From Oscillospiraceae bacterium (GTDB lineage: Bacteria > Bacillota_A > Clostridia > Oscillospirales > Oscillospiraceae), in the NCBI GenBank assembly GCA_021771675.1, contig JAETOP010000016.1, positions 1 through 47,398 of the forward strand: DNA of 47,398 bases, written 5' to 3'. The notes beneath the pieces are model-generated. The model did no database searches. It saw only the letters and a list, made by a program, of their open reading frames with translations, and was not told the DNA's origin. This document shows, piece after piece, positions 18,232-26,247 of the stretch. The position numbers and the translations under genes are program-made. Numbering within the stretch: the stretch's first letter is position 1; each line of letters begins with the position of its first letter.

Positions 18232-18708
18232 ATGGCTAAGGAATACAAGATTACCAGTCTTCGGCTTGCCGATCTGGAAAAGGAGCTCAACTATTTGAAG
18301 ACCACCCGGGAGCGGGAGATCGCCGCCATGATTGCGGAAGCCCGTTCCTACGGCGACTTGTCCGAAAACTCCGAATATGACGCCGCCAAGAACGAGCAGG
18401 CCAAGCTCTATGGCCGCATTGCGGAGATTGAGGACATTCTGTCTCACGCCACCATCATCGAGGATGAGAACGAAGCCACCGGCCGGGTGGGCCTGGGCTG
18501 CACCGTGGTGGTGGAGGATGAACAGGGCAAGCGGACTACCTATCGCATCACCGGCTCCCAGGAGGCCAATCCCATGGAGTTCAAGCTCTCCGACGACTCC
18601 CCCTTTGGCCGGGCCGTGGTGGGCAAGGCCGCCGGTGAAAGCTTCATCGTCAACGCTCCTGCTGGTTCCTTCACCATGAAGGTGATCGAAGTGACCCGGG
18701 AGGGCTAA
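18232..18708 (+). CDS. greA: transcription elongation factor GreA
   Basis: GreA stimulates cleavage of backtracked RNA by RNA polymerase. The 158-residue product has the N-terminal coiled coil (LADLEKELNYLKTTREREI), the tip region ARSYGDLSENSEYDAAKNEQ that holds the acidic residues, and the C-terminal FKBP-like domain ending with GKAAGESFIVNAPAG. It is the first gene of a two-gene operon; lysS starts 2 bp after its stop. The greA-lysS pairing is common in Firmicutes. Confidence 0.97.
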   Translation: MAKEYKITSLRLADLEKELNYLKTTREREIAAMIAEARSYGDLSENSEYDAAKNEQAKLYGRIAEIEDILSHATIIEDENEATGRVGLGCTVVVEDEQGKRTTYRITGSQEANPMEFKLSDDSPFGRAVVGKAAGESFIVNAPAGSFTMKVIEVTREG

Positions 18709-18710
18709 AG

Positions 18711-20648
18711 ATGGCAAAGTTTGTGCCCCAGGCAGAAATGCCCCTGTCCGACCAGGTGCGGGTTCGTCGGGAAAAGCTGGACAATCTCCGCTCCCAGGGC
18801 TTCGACCCCTTTGTGCAGACCCGATTTGAAGTAACTTCCGATTCCGCCGCCATCAAGGCGAACTACGACGCCATGGAGGGCCAATCCGTCCGGCTGGCTG
18901 GCCGGCTGATGAGCAAGCGGGGCATGGGCAAGGTGTCCTTCTGCGACTTGCAGGACTCCACCGGCCGCATCCAGCTCTACGTGAAGTTTGACGAGATGGA
19001 GGAGGGCTCCTTCAACCGTTTCAAGAAAAACGACATCGGCGACATTGTGGGCGTGGTGGGCGATGTGTTCAAAACCGAGCGGGGAGAGATTTCCGTCCGG
19101 GTGCACGAGGCCACTCTGCTCGCCAAATCCCTGCTGCCCCTGCCAGAGAAATTCCACGGTTTGACCGATCGGGAGGTTCGCTATCGTCAGCGTTATGTCG
19201 ATCTGATTGTGAACCCCGAGGTGAAGGACACTTTTGTGAAGCGCAGCATGATTCTGCGCCAGCTCCGTCGCTTCCTGGACTCCAAGGGCTTCCTGGAGGT
19301 GGATACACCCATCCTCACTCCCTTTGAAATCGGCGCCTCCGCCCGTCCCTTCTATACCCACCACAACACCCTGGATTTGGATATGGTGCTGCGGATTGAG
19401 ACCGAACTGTATCTGAAGCGGCTGGTGGTGGGCGGCATGGAGCGGGTCTACGAGGTGGGCCGCATCTTCCGCAACGAAGGCATGGACACCACCCACAATC
19501 CGGAATTCACCACCATTGAGCTGTACCAGGCCTACACCGATTTCCGTGGCATGATGGATTTGGTGGAAGAGATGATGAAGACCGTCACCATGGAGGTGTG
19601 CGGCACCCTGCAAATTACCTACCAGGGCACCCCCATCGACCTGAGCCACTGGGAGCGGCTGACCATGGTGGAGGCTGTCAAGAAGTATTCCGGTGTGGAC
19701 TTTGCAGAAATCCACTCCGATGAGGAAGCCATTGCCGCCGCCAAGGCCCACAAGGTGGAGCTGCCCGAGCTTCCCACCAAGGGCGCCATTCTGGCGGAGT
19801 TCTTCGACGCCTTCGTAGAGGACAAGCTGATTCAACCCACCTTCATCTACGACTATCCCGTGGAGATCAGCCCCCTCGCCAAGCGCAAGCCCGACGATCC
19901 TGCCTTCACCGAGCGGTTTGAATACTTCATCAATGCCACCGAATTCGGCAACGCCTTCTCCGAGCTGAACGACCCCATCGACCAGAAGGGCCGCTTTGAA
20001 AAGCAGGTGGCCGATCGGTTGGCCCTGGACCCCAACTCCAAGGCCCAAGTGGACTACGACTATGTCACCGCTCTGGAATATGGCCTTCCCCCCACGGGCG
20101 GCCTGGGCTTCGGCGTAGACCGTCTGGTCATGCTGCTCACCGACTCCGCCTCCATCCGGGATGTGCTGCTCTTCCCCACGATGAAACCTACGGATATGCC
20201 CAAGGCTGATAAGCCTACAGAGAGCATTGAGGATTCTCCCGTTTCCGCTCCTGAGGCTACGGAGGAAAAAATCGATTTCTCCAAGGTGGAAATCGAGCCC
20301 CTGTTCGCCGATTTTGTTGATTTCGAAACCTTCTCCAAGTCCGATTTCCGGGCTGTGAAGGTTTTAGCCTGCGAGGCAGTGAAAAAGTCCAAGAAGCTGC
20401 TCAAGTTCACTTTGGACGACGGAACTGGCGTAGAACGCACGATTCTGAGCGGTATTCACGCCTATTATGAGCCGGAAGAGCTGATTGGCAAGACCTGTGT
20501 CGCCATTACCAATCTGCCTCCCAGACCCATGATGGGCATTGAATCCTGCGGGATGCTGATTTCCGCTGTACATCACGAAGAAGGGGTCGAAAAGCTCCAC
20601 CTTCTGATGCTGGATAACCACATCCCCGCCGGTGCAAAAATGTACTAA
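18711..20648 (+). CDS. lysS: lysyl-tRNA synthetase fused to a C-terminal tRNA-binding domain
   Basis: This class II lysine--tRNA ligase charges tRNA-Lys. The OB anticodon domain spans about 60-145 and the catalytic core about 160-490, with motif 2 (FRNEGMDTTHNPEFTTIELYQAY region, 253-275) and motif 3 (GLGFGVDRL, 464-472). After a linker (491-520) a second domain follows at 537-645. It has the pattern FRAVKVLACEAVKKSKKLLKF and NLPPRPMMGIESCGM, the EMAPII/Trbp111-type domain usually found at the C-terminus of MetRS. The protein is 645 residues against about 500 for ordinary LysS, in one uninterrupted frame. The extra domain probably raises tRNA affinity or dimerisation. Confidence 0.95.
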   Translation: MAKFVPQAEMPLSDQVRVRREKLDNLRSQGFDPFVQTRFEVTSDSAAIKANYDAMEGQSVRLAGRLMSKRGMGKVSFCDLQDSTGRIQLYVKFDEMEEGSFNRFKKNDIGDIVGVVGDVFKTERGEISVRVHEATLLAKSLLPLPEKFHGLTDREVRYRQRYVDLIVNPEVKDTFVKRSMILRQLRRFLDSKGFLEVDTPILTPFEIGASARPFYTHHNTLDLDMVLRIETELYLKRLVVGGMERVYEVGRIFRNEGMDTTHNPEFTTIELYQAYTDFRGMMDLVEEMMKTVTMEVCGTLQITYQGTPIDLSHWERLTMVEAVKKYSGVDFAEIHSDEEAIAAAKAHKVELPELPTKGAILAEFFDAFVEDKLIQPTFIYDYPVEISPLAKRKPDDPAFTERFEYFINATEFGNAFSELNDPIDQKGRFEKQVADRLALDPNSKAQVDYDYVTALEYGLPPTGGLGFGVDRLVMLLTDSASIRDVLLFPTMKPTDMPKADKPTESIEDSPVSAPEATEEKIDFSKVEIEPLFADFVDFETFSKSDFRAVKVLACEAVKKSKKLLKFTLDDGTGVERTILSGIHAYYEPEELIGKTCVAITNLPPRPMMGIESCGMLISAVHHEEGVEKLHLLMLDNHIPAGAKMY

Positions 20649-20660
20649 GCGCTGATTCAA

Positions 20661-20690
20661 AATGGCCGCTCCATATTGGAGCGGCCATTT
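20661..20690 (+). terminator. lysS terminator
   Basis: AATGGCCGCTCC pairs with GGAGCGGCCATTT around a 5-nt loop, 12 bp after the lysS stop. Confidence 0.85.
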
Positions 20691-20741
20691 CCTGTATATT
20701 TGAAAACCACTCGTTAAACGAAAGGTTTTCAGATATACAGG
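20691..20741. repeat. palindromic hairpin
   Basis: CCTGTATATtTGAAAACC pairs with GGTTTTCAgATATACAGG (18 bp with one mismatch), directly after the lysS terminator. The loop carries a further CGTT/AACG symmetry. Its role is unknown; it may be part of the repeat cluster that follows. Confidence 0.7.
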
Positions 20742-20743
20742 AA

Positions 20744-21002
20744 GGCACCGACGGTTAAGCCGTCGGTGCCTCAGCGTGTCGAAAAAAGCCTCGCAGAGTT
20801 CGCCGCCGCAGCGGCGAATAAAATCAGATCATTTTTCGCCGCGACATGTGCGTGGCGGAAAATACATTCCAGGCTGCGTGTGTGCGAGTTGTGCGCCACA
20901 GGCGCACAAGGAGTGCGCTAAGCAGGCTGCAATCCTTCCGTCGGAAAGCCCCAGAGGGGATTTTCGACGGCCTTAGGCACCGACGGTTAAGCCGTCGGTG
21001 CC
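20744..21002. repeat. composite palindromic element with identical terminal hairpins
   Basis: The 11-bp hairpin GGCACCGACGG-TTAAG-CCGTCGGTGCC occurs at 20744-20770 and again, identically, at 20976-21002. Between them lie about 205 bp of nested palindromes: TTCGCCGC/GCGGCGAA, TTGTGCGCC/GGCGCACAA, CCCC/GGGG, and an outer GTGTCGAAAA matched inversely by TTTTCGAC. No gene with a credible start is seen. It looks like a non-autonomous mobile or REP-like unit and may act as terminator for both lysS and the lipoprotein gene. Confidence 0.75.
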
Positions 21003-21008
21003 TAAAAA

Positions 21009-21779
21009 CTATTCCTCGTCGTTTCCCTGGGCAGCTTCCCGGAAAATGGCTTCCAGGAGTTCAGAATCCACGTCGAAGTTCAATTCCGCATCCAGCGGGG
21101 AGGGTTCGCTTCTCACAGCAGCGTCCTGCGCAGGCGGCTCGCTCTTCGCCGGGCGGGCAAAGGCTCCCCGGTACTCCTGAACCTCCTCCTGGGGGGCCGG
21201 GTCGGGGCTTCTGCGGACGGGAGCCGGAGGCTGCTGGGGCTTTCTGAACTGCTGATCAGCATACCCGGGCTGCTCTGCCCCATAGGGTGATCCAGTTGTC
21301 CGGGGTGGCTGCTGATTGACGCCGGAGGCACCCTGCGGGGCTCTGACAGGGCGCTGCGGGGCTGAGCCATCCTCTCCGGGCCGGGCAGCGGGTCTGGGGG
21401 GCACAGGCCGTTTGCCGCCGCATACTGCGCAGTAGGGGCCCGTGTTCCGGCTTTTATCCCTGGGGCAGACCCAAACATTCCCCGAACCAGTGGCGGAGCG
21501 GGCCGGATTGACCGGTCGGCGCACCGTATCCTCATCAAAAATATCGGAGACATATTCCCGGGCACGATGTGTGCGGGCAGCCGGTTTCTCCGGGGGCAAT
21601 ATCTTTTGCAGCACCAGGTAGACAACACCTGACGTGGCGGCAAATACTGCGATAAATACCATCACGATCACAGCAATCCAGACGCCGGCATTGCTCCCGG
21701 AAGCGGAGCAGCCCGTAAGGGTCGCGGTCAAAAACAATGCGGTCAGGAGCAGCGCAGCATATTTTGTGATTCTTTTCAT
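21009..21779 (-). CDS. hypothetical lipoprotein with zinc ribbon and Pro/Gln-rich tail
   Basis: This is a 256-residue protein of unknown function. The N-terminus (MKRITKYAALLLTALFLTA, then LTGC) is a lipoprotein signal with the lipid-modified Cys near residue 24. A second hydrophobic segment (GVWIAVIVMVFIAVFAA) follows at once. Next comes an Arg-rich stretch, a short CPRD...CAVCGGKRP zinc-ribbon-like motif, a long disordered Pro/Gln/Arg-rich region and an acidic C-terminus. I start it at 21779 on the signal peptide and an AAAGGA site; the frame is open to 21878. A signal peptide with a downstream zinc ribbon is odd and suggests the ribbon may be cytoplasmic with the protein held by two helices. 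Confidence 0.65.
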   Translation of the reverse strand: MKRITKYAALLLTALFLTATLTGCSASGSNAGVWIAVIVMVFIAVFAATSGVVYLVLQKILPPEKPAARTHRAREYVSDIFDEDTVRRPVNPARSATGSGNVWVCPRDKSRNTGPYCAVCGGKRPVPPRPAARPGEDGSAPQRPVRAPQGASGVNQQPPRTTGSPYGAEQPGYADQQFRKPQQPPAPVRRSPDPAPQEEVQEYRGAFARPAKSEPPAQDAAVRSEPSPLDAELNFDVDSELLEAIFREAAQGNDEE

Positions 21780-21927
21780 TTTCGCACATCCTTTCTCCCG
21801 ATGGGAGTATTTCCATTTTATCACACTCCCCTCCCAGGCGCAAGTGGCTAACAGACCCGCAAAAGGATTCGGCACCATCTACAAATATCTCTCATATTTT
21901 TTGTCAATTTTGCTCCGGAATATTGTG

Positions 21928-22089
21928 ATACTAATTCTTGATAAAAAGATTTAATCAGCAGCGTAGGGATATTGGCGCAAGACAAGGCAGAGGAACGCAA
22001 GCCATACTGTATGTATGGCTAGTGACGATAACGCCGTATTGCGTCAATAGACCAAGCTGATATTAAAGATTTTAATCAAGAATTAGTAT
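21928..22089. mobile_element. MITE-like element, 162 bp
   Basis: Perfect 15-bp inverted ends (ATACTAATTCTTGAT at 21928-21942, its complement at 22075-22089) extend with mismatches to about 33 bp each. Inside, TATTGGCGCAA pairs with TTGCGTCAATA and the centre folds AGCCATAC/GTATGGCT around TGTAT. There is no coding capacity. The apex ATACTGTATGTAT is also the apex of the repeat inside the FMN riboswitch. A flanking target duplication is not clear. It lies just after the GH120 gene and may serve as its terminator. Confidence 0.78.
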
Positions 22090-22109
22090 TAGTCAGAAGT
22101 TCCCTCTAC

Positions 22110-24149
22110 TTACCAAATCTGCTTGGTACAGGCTTGGGCATCGGCAAAGGGGCCGGGAATGGTGGAAACGCCCCGATGATCTCCCAGGTAGTCCTCATTG
22201 AAGATGATGTCGGTGCCGTCGGGATTCTCATACCGCTCCTCCGGCTCAAAAGCCTGACCCAAAATGTCGCTGTTGATGATGCCGCACTTGAATTCCCCAA
22301 GCAAATCATAGACGTTGGTATCCAGGATGTATTTGCCATCTTTCTCCACAAGCTCCAGCTTTACCTGGCTCTGGTTGTCCACCAGTTTATTGGCCTCCCG
22401 GTTCCAGGGCAGCGCGCCGCCAAAGTAGGCGTTTCCGTCAATCCAGACAGGCAGATGCTCAAAATGGAAGTCCATCAGTTCGTGCATGGTGGCCATATCA
22501 GCTCGCTCCCCCAGCTTGAACTTGGCAATCCAATCCTGATAGGTGGGGTACTCGTCCCACACCGCATTGCCGGCCCGGTCGTTTTCCACTGCTTTGAAGC
22601 CCATGGATTCCGCCGCCTGCTTACTCTCCCGGTAGGGGTACTTCTGGACAAAAATGTTGTTGTAGACCCGGTTGTCACCGTGGAGGATGGTCATGAAGCC
22701 TGCAACCTCGGTGCGATGGGGAATGTGATAGGGGGTGTAGCGGCGTTGGGTAGCGCCCTTGGAGGTGACCATATCCGTTCCGGCGCCCACGCAGGTGAAG
22801 GCACCGGCCAGGATGTTGTGCACCACCGCAACACCCTGGGTCGCCCAGCGGACGGAGGCCTTGGACAGAAGAATGTTGTTGTCGATCAGCGTGGGGCCGT
22901 GGCCCACCTCCACGAAAATATCCTGGCTCATGCCAATTCCTTCAATGCCCTCGGGGGCATGGTTGTCGTGCATCAGGTTCTGGGTAATCCGGGTGCCCTG
23001 GGCCTGCCAGTCGGTCCAGATGCCCATGGTGCAGTGGTGAATGTGATTCCGGCGGAAGATCACGTCGATGGCGGCGTGGAACTTGATGCCGCCCATCTCG
23101 GCACCGGTGAGCTGCTGAGAATTGTTGATGTTATGAATGTGGTTGTCCTCGATGATGGAGAACACGCAGCCCATCCGGCCCACAATACCGGCCTGGCCAC
23201 AGTCGTGAATATGGCAGCGGCGGACAATGTGGGAGCCAACCGTCTCCTTGGTCCAGCCGTCATACTGGGCAATGCACACCGCATCCCGCTCCATCTGGGT
23301 GGGGCTCTTCACATGCTTATTGGTGAAGTAATTGTCGTTGCCCTTCTCCGTCTGGTGGTAGTTGCCGAAGGAAATGCCGCAGCAGCGGGAGTTGGAAATG
23401 TCGCAGTCCTCGATGATCCAGCCCTTGGACCAGTGGGCGCCGATCATGCCGTCCTGGAAGGCAGCGGGAGGCGCCCAGTTGGTGGCCGCCTTGTCCACTA
23501 CAAAGCCGCTGAGGGTGATATAACCCACGCCCTTCTTGTCGGGCATGAAGCAGTTGTTGCGCACATTGATCTCTACGCACTCTTCGTTGGGATTTTTGCC
23601 CTGGAAGTTGGCATAGATAGTGGTTTCCTTCTCGTCCACCTGGGCAAACCACTTGTAGATGGACAGCTCGGGCTGCCAGGACTTGGCAAACACCTCACCC
23701 TTAATGCACTCCTCCAGGGTGAAGGTTTCGTAGAACATCTGGTCGTTCATGTACACGGCGCCTCTGTGCATGTCCAGGATCTTTCCAGTGACAGGATCCT
23801 TGGGATAGAAGTACCAGTCGCCGATCACAGGCTCCTGATACGGATTGAAGCCGTTGAACACACCGTTGTCCACCTTAGCCATCCAGGTGGTTCCCTGATA
23901 GAGGGTCCAGCCGGTGAGCAGTTCCGCACCGGTAATCCGGGCGCCCAGGGGCACCTCGCTGCGGTACTCAATCCGGGCCTGCTCCGTACCTGCGTGGACG
24001 GGGTTTACATACTCCCGGTAAACGCCGGGGGCAACAGAAACCACATCGCCGGGCATTGCAATCTTTGCGGCATCGTTGATGTGCTTAAAAGGCATCTGTT
24101 TGGTGCCGTTTCCTTGGCGGGAAGCTGCTGCATTAACATAATAAATCAT
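22110..24149 (-). CDS. GH120-family beta-xylosidase-like right-handed beta-helix protein
   Basis: The 679-residue product resembles Thermoanaerobacterium XylC, the GH120 type enzyme that removes xylose from xylo-oligosaccharides with retention. It opens with the beta-helix entry MIYYVNAAASRQGNGT...GVYREYV, has IYANFQGKNPNEECVEINVR and NWAPPAAFQDGMIG, and then helix repeats. The nucleophile Asp (WTDWQAQGTR) falls at residue 380 and the acid/base Glu (DIFVEVGHGP) at 414. An 11-residue insertion relative to XylC lies between them. There is no signal peptide, so it acts in the cytoplasm. I start at 24149 because AAGGAG lies upstream. No xylan transporter or other glycosidase is adjacent; a repeat-rich, tRNA-proximal setting suggests acquisition. 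Other pentoside substrates are possible. Confidence 0.88.
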   Translation of the reverse strand: MIYYVNAAASRQGNGTKQMPFKHINDAAKIAMPGDVVSVAPGVYREYVNPVHAGTEQARIEYRSEVPLGARITGAELLTGWTLYQGTTWMAKVDNGVFNGFNPYQEPVIGDWYFYPKDPVTGKILDMHRGAVYMNDQMFYETFTLEECIKGEVFAKSWQPELSIYKWFAQVDEKETTIYANFQGKNPNEECVEINVRNNCFMPDKKGVGYITLSGFVVDKAATNWAPPAAFQDGMIGAHWSKGWIIEDCDISNSRCCGISFGNYHQTEKGNDNYFTNKHVKSPTQMERDAVCIAQYDGWTKETVGSHIVRRCHIHDCGQAGIVGRMGCVFSIIEDNHIHNINNSQQLTGAEMGGIKFHAAIDVIFRRNHIHHCTMGIWTDWQAQGTRITQNLMHDNHAPEGIEGIGMSQDIFVEVGHGPTLIDNNILLSKASVRWATQGVAVVHNILAGAFTCVGAGTDMVTSKGATQRRYTPYHIPHRTEVAGFMTILHGDNRVYNNIFVQKYPYRESKQAAESMGFKAVENDRAGNAVWDEYPTYQDWIAKFKLGERADMATMHELMDFHFEHLPVWIDGNAYFGGALPWNREANKLVDNQSQVKLELVEKDGKYILDTNVYDLLGEFKCGIINSDILGQAFEPEERYENPDGTDIIFNEDYLGDHRGVSTIPGPFADAQACTKQIW

Positions 24150-24271
24150 ACTTTTTTCTCCTTCACCGGATTTTGCTGTAATAAAACCACATCCGACCAT
24201 TCGGATACGTTCACAGAGTAGTCAAACGTACAAGCCATCTGTATGGCACATTGCGTGTACGTGTTGAACAA

Positions 24272-24300
24272 ACTATAGCATCATATATTTGATGTGTCAA
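24272..24300 (-). promoter_or_regulatory. GH120 gene promoter with internal dyad
   Basis: TTGACA (24295-24300), 17 bp, TATAGT (24272-24277) on the minus strand. The spacer contains the imperfect palindrome CATCAAATATATGATG, a likely repressor site. The leader is about 120 nt and holds repeated CGTACA/GTACG stretches. Confidence 0.75.
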
Positions 24301-24377
24301 GGAAGTTTGTCTGGTTTATCATTTTTGTCCCTTGGTCATTGAGTCAATCTCGGATTTTCGCTATGGTAGCGCCCCCG

Positions 24378-24620
24378 TCATATCTCTTGAAAGTTTCCAT
24401 AATGAAGGGCTGTCAGCGGGTCAAGTTGAAAATGCTGCTCCTCATCTATGACATAACCCACAGGCTTTGTGCCGCCGTTGAACTTGCGTTTCAGTGCATT
24501 GTCCGTCATACTGCGGATCACCTTCCCGGGCAAATTGACGGAATAGTATTCGGCGTAGCCCAATCCATAATAGCGAAATCCGAATATCGCAGTCGCAATC
24601 CAACTGAAAGCCCTTGTGCC
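24378..24620 (-). pseudogene. serine-recombinase fragment
   Basis: On the minus strand an open stretch of about 80 codons reads ...GLGYAEYYSVNLPGKVI, then NALKRKFNGGTKPVGYVID and LDPLTA. This is the junction between catalytic and recombinase domains of large serine recombinases (typically YYS.NL...NA...NGG..P.GY). The catalytic Ser domain upstream and the rest of the recombinase domain downstream are missing, and no start codon with a ribosome site is present. It is a decayed relic of an integrative element beside the tRNA-Leu gene. Confidence 0.7.
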
Positions 24621-24643
24621 ACGGGCATCTTGGCAAAAAGAAA

Positions 24644-24690
24644 AAGGTCGATCGTTTCAGATACTCTCGTATCAAAACGATCGACCTTAT
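24644..24690 (-). terminator. tRNA-Leu terminator
   Basis: On the minus strand AAGGTCGATCGTTT pairs with AAACGATCGACCTT, with an inner GATAC/GTATC stem, followed by TTTTTC. It starts directly after the CCA end. Confidence 0.88.
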
Positions 24691-24691
24691 T

Positions 24692-24774
24692 TGGTGCGAG
24701 AGAGGGGACTCGAACCCCCACGGCGTAACCACACGCACCTCAAACGTGCTTGTCTACCATTCCAACACTCTCGC
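24692..24774 (-). tRNA. tRNA-Leu (anticodon GAG)
   Basis: The minus strand reads GCGAGAGTGTTGGAATGGTAG...TTGAGGT...GGTTCGAGTCCC..CTCTCGCACCA. The 7-bp acceptor stem GCGAGAG/CTCTCGC, a T-arm with GTTCGAGTC, a long variable arm (class II) and an encoded CCA are present. The anticodon loop TTGAGGT gives GAG, reading CUC/CUU leucine codons. Perfect promoter upstream, intrinsic terminator downstream. Confidence 0.95.
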
Positions 24775-24786
24775 AGTTGCCAGAAT

Positions 24787-24815
24787 ATTATAACCGCTGG
24801 GGGAAATTTTGTCAA
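24787..24815 (-). promoter_or_regulatory. tRNA-Leu promoter
   Basis: TTGACA (24810-24815), 17 bp, TATAAT (24787-24792) on the minus strand, 12 bp before the mature tRNA 5' end. Confidence 0.9.
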
Positions 24816-24855
24816 CATTTTTTTCGAAAAAGGCGGATAAGAAAATTGGAAATCG

Positions 24856-26247
24856 TCAAAGCAGGCTTTTTCTTTTCCAAATGCGATTCACTTCCCACAG
24901 TCCAAGGGCGGCGCCCAGAGACCATCGCAGATACCACAGGTCAGGAGCGGCATAGAACAGAATCACCCCAAGCACCATCAGAGCGCTGTACTTGGCAAGG
25001 GTGGACAGCGGGAAGGGGTACTCCTTTTTTCCCAACACCAAGTGGGAATAGCACTCGTGAATCGCAACCTGCACCCCATGGGACAGCAGTGTTGCAGCCG
25101 CTGCACCGATCATCCCAAACCGAAGAATGAACACATAGTTCAGCACCAGGTTCGTCAACGCAGAGACAACGGTCGCCCCAGCCACCACCCCGGTTTTTTT
25201 GTGAAATAACTCGAAATTGACCGGGAAGGTACACAGGGCGTTCAAATAATAGCTGCCGGTAAAAATGGGAATCAGCACCAATCCCGGCCAGTATTCCACG
25301 GAAGCATAAACGTGGTATACCTCCCGCACCAGCAGCACAAAGCCCACAGAAAGCACCGTAAAAAGCTCCAGGAAATGCTCCCCCTGCCGGGCAACCTGCT
25401 CCCTGTTTTTCTCTTTCATATCATCAAAGAAGAAGGGCACCCAGCTGTTATTCAGTGCATTGAAAATGGTGAACATAATACTGGAAAGGTTGAAGGCCAG
25501 GCTGTAAATGCCCGAATCCCCTGCCCCCGCCATCTGCTTGAGCATCAGAATATCACTGCTGCCCAGAATGGAATAGGCAAGATTCTGGAATACCAGCGGA
25601 CATCCCAGCAGAAGGCAAAATTTCCAGTATCTGGAATTAAAAAAAACCTTTCCTCTGGCAAGAATCCAGCCGCAGCCAACCAGAGCTACCAGGGCATAAA
25701 CCACCACATTGCCCAAAATCCGGCCCAAATACCGCTGCTCCTGGGGAAAATTCAGCACCAGTACCAGTGCCGCACCCATGGAGGCCACAGCAATGAACAC
25801 ACTGAGCATCATATTTTTGTCCGCTTGAAATTCATAGGTAAATTTACTGCTGAGGAAATTCACCCCAAAGGTTCCAAAGGCCTGGGCCATCAGCAGCGCC
25901 AGCACCCAATGTTCCATTTTCAGCGCCCAGGAAATGGGGCCCGCCAGCAGCAGGATCAGCACCGCGCCAATGGCAAAGGACAGCAGGGACAGGCACATCA
26001 CCGAGGACTGATAGGCCCGCTGCTCGTCCTCGGGAAACTCCACCCGGGCGTTGGCAATGGTCACATTGGTTTGCAGAGACAGCACCGTGGCCAGCACCCC
26101 GGCCCAGATGGAAAAGGAGGAGAGGTTGCCATACCCTTCCGTACCCAGCAGCCGGGAAAACAGAGGCGAAGAAATGAAGGAGATGCCTTGCAGCAGTAAA
26201 ATACTTAAGAAATTGAAAAACGCAATGCGATTGATACTTTTTTTCAT
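24856..26247 (-). CDS. oligosaccharide flippase (Wzx/MATE-like)
   Basis: This 463-residue polytopic membrane protein has about 12-14 helices and belongs to the polysaccharide-biosynthesis MOP superfamily. It would flip lipid-linked sugar units across the membrane. The N-terminus NRIAFFNFLSILLLQGISFISSPLFSRLLGTEGYGNLSSF carries the family pattern of FxRxLGxxxYG. It is the last gene of a four-gene operon and overlaps the upstream GT2 gene by 4 bp (ATGA). No polymerase or initiating phosphosugar transferase is present here. Confidence 0.92.
   Translation of the reverse strand: MKKSINRIAFFNFLSILLLQGISFISSPLFSRLLGTEGYGNLSSFSIWAGVLATVLSLQTNVTIANARVEFPEDEQRAYQSSVMCLSLLSFAIGAVLILLLAGPISWALKMEHWVLALLMAQAFGTFGVNFLSSKFTYEFQADKNMMLSVFIAVASMGAALVLVLNFPQEQRYLGRILGNVVVYALVALVGCGWILARGKVFFNSRYWKFCLLLGCPLVFQNLAYSILGSSDILMLKQMAGAGDSGIYSLAFNLSSIMFTIFNALNNSWVPFFFDDMKEKNREQVARQGEHFLELFTVLSVGFVLLVREVYHVYASVEYWPGLVLIPIFTGSYYLNALCTFPVNFELFHKKTGVVAGATVVSALTNLVLNYVFILRFGMIGAAAATLLSHGVQVAIHECYSHLVLGKKEYPFPLSTLAKYSALMVLGVILFYAAPDLWYLRWSLGAALGLWEVNRIWKRKSLL

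Noticed and set aside
22134..24221. 695-codon open frame opposite the GH120 gene
   Set aside because: The opposite strand has complete GH120 motifs, catalytic residues, a promoter and a ribosome site; this frame has none.
24294..24728. 144-codon plus-strand frame over the recombinase relic and tRNA
   Set aside because: It runs antisense through the tRNA gene and lacks a ribosome site; the tail is the usual false extension found opposite tRNAs.
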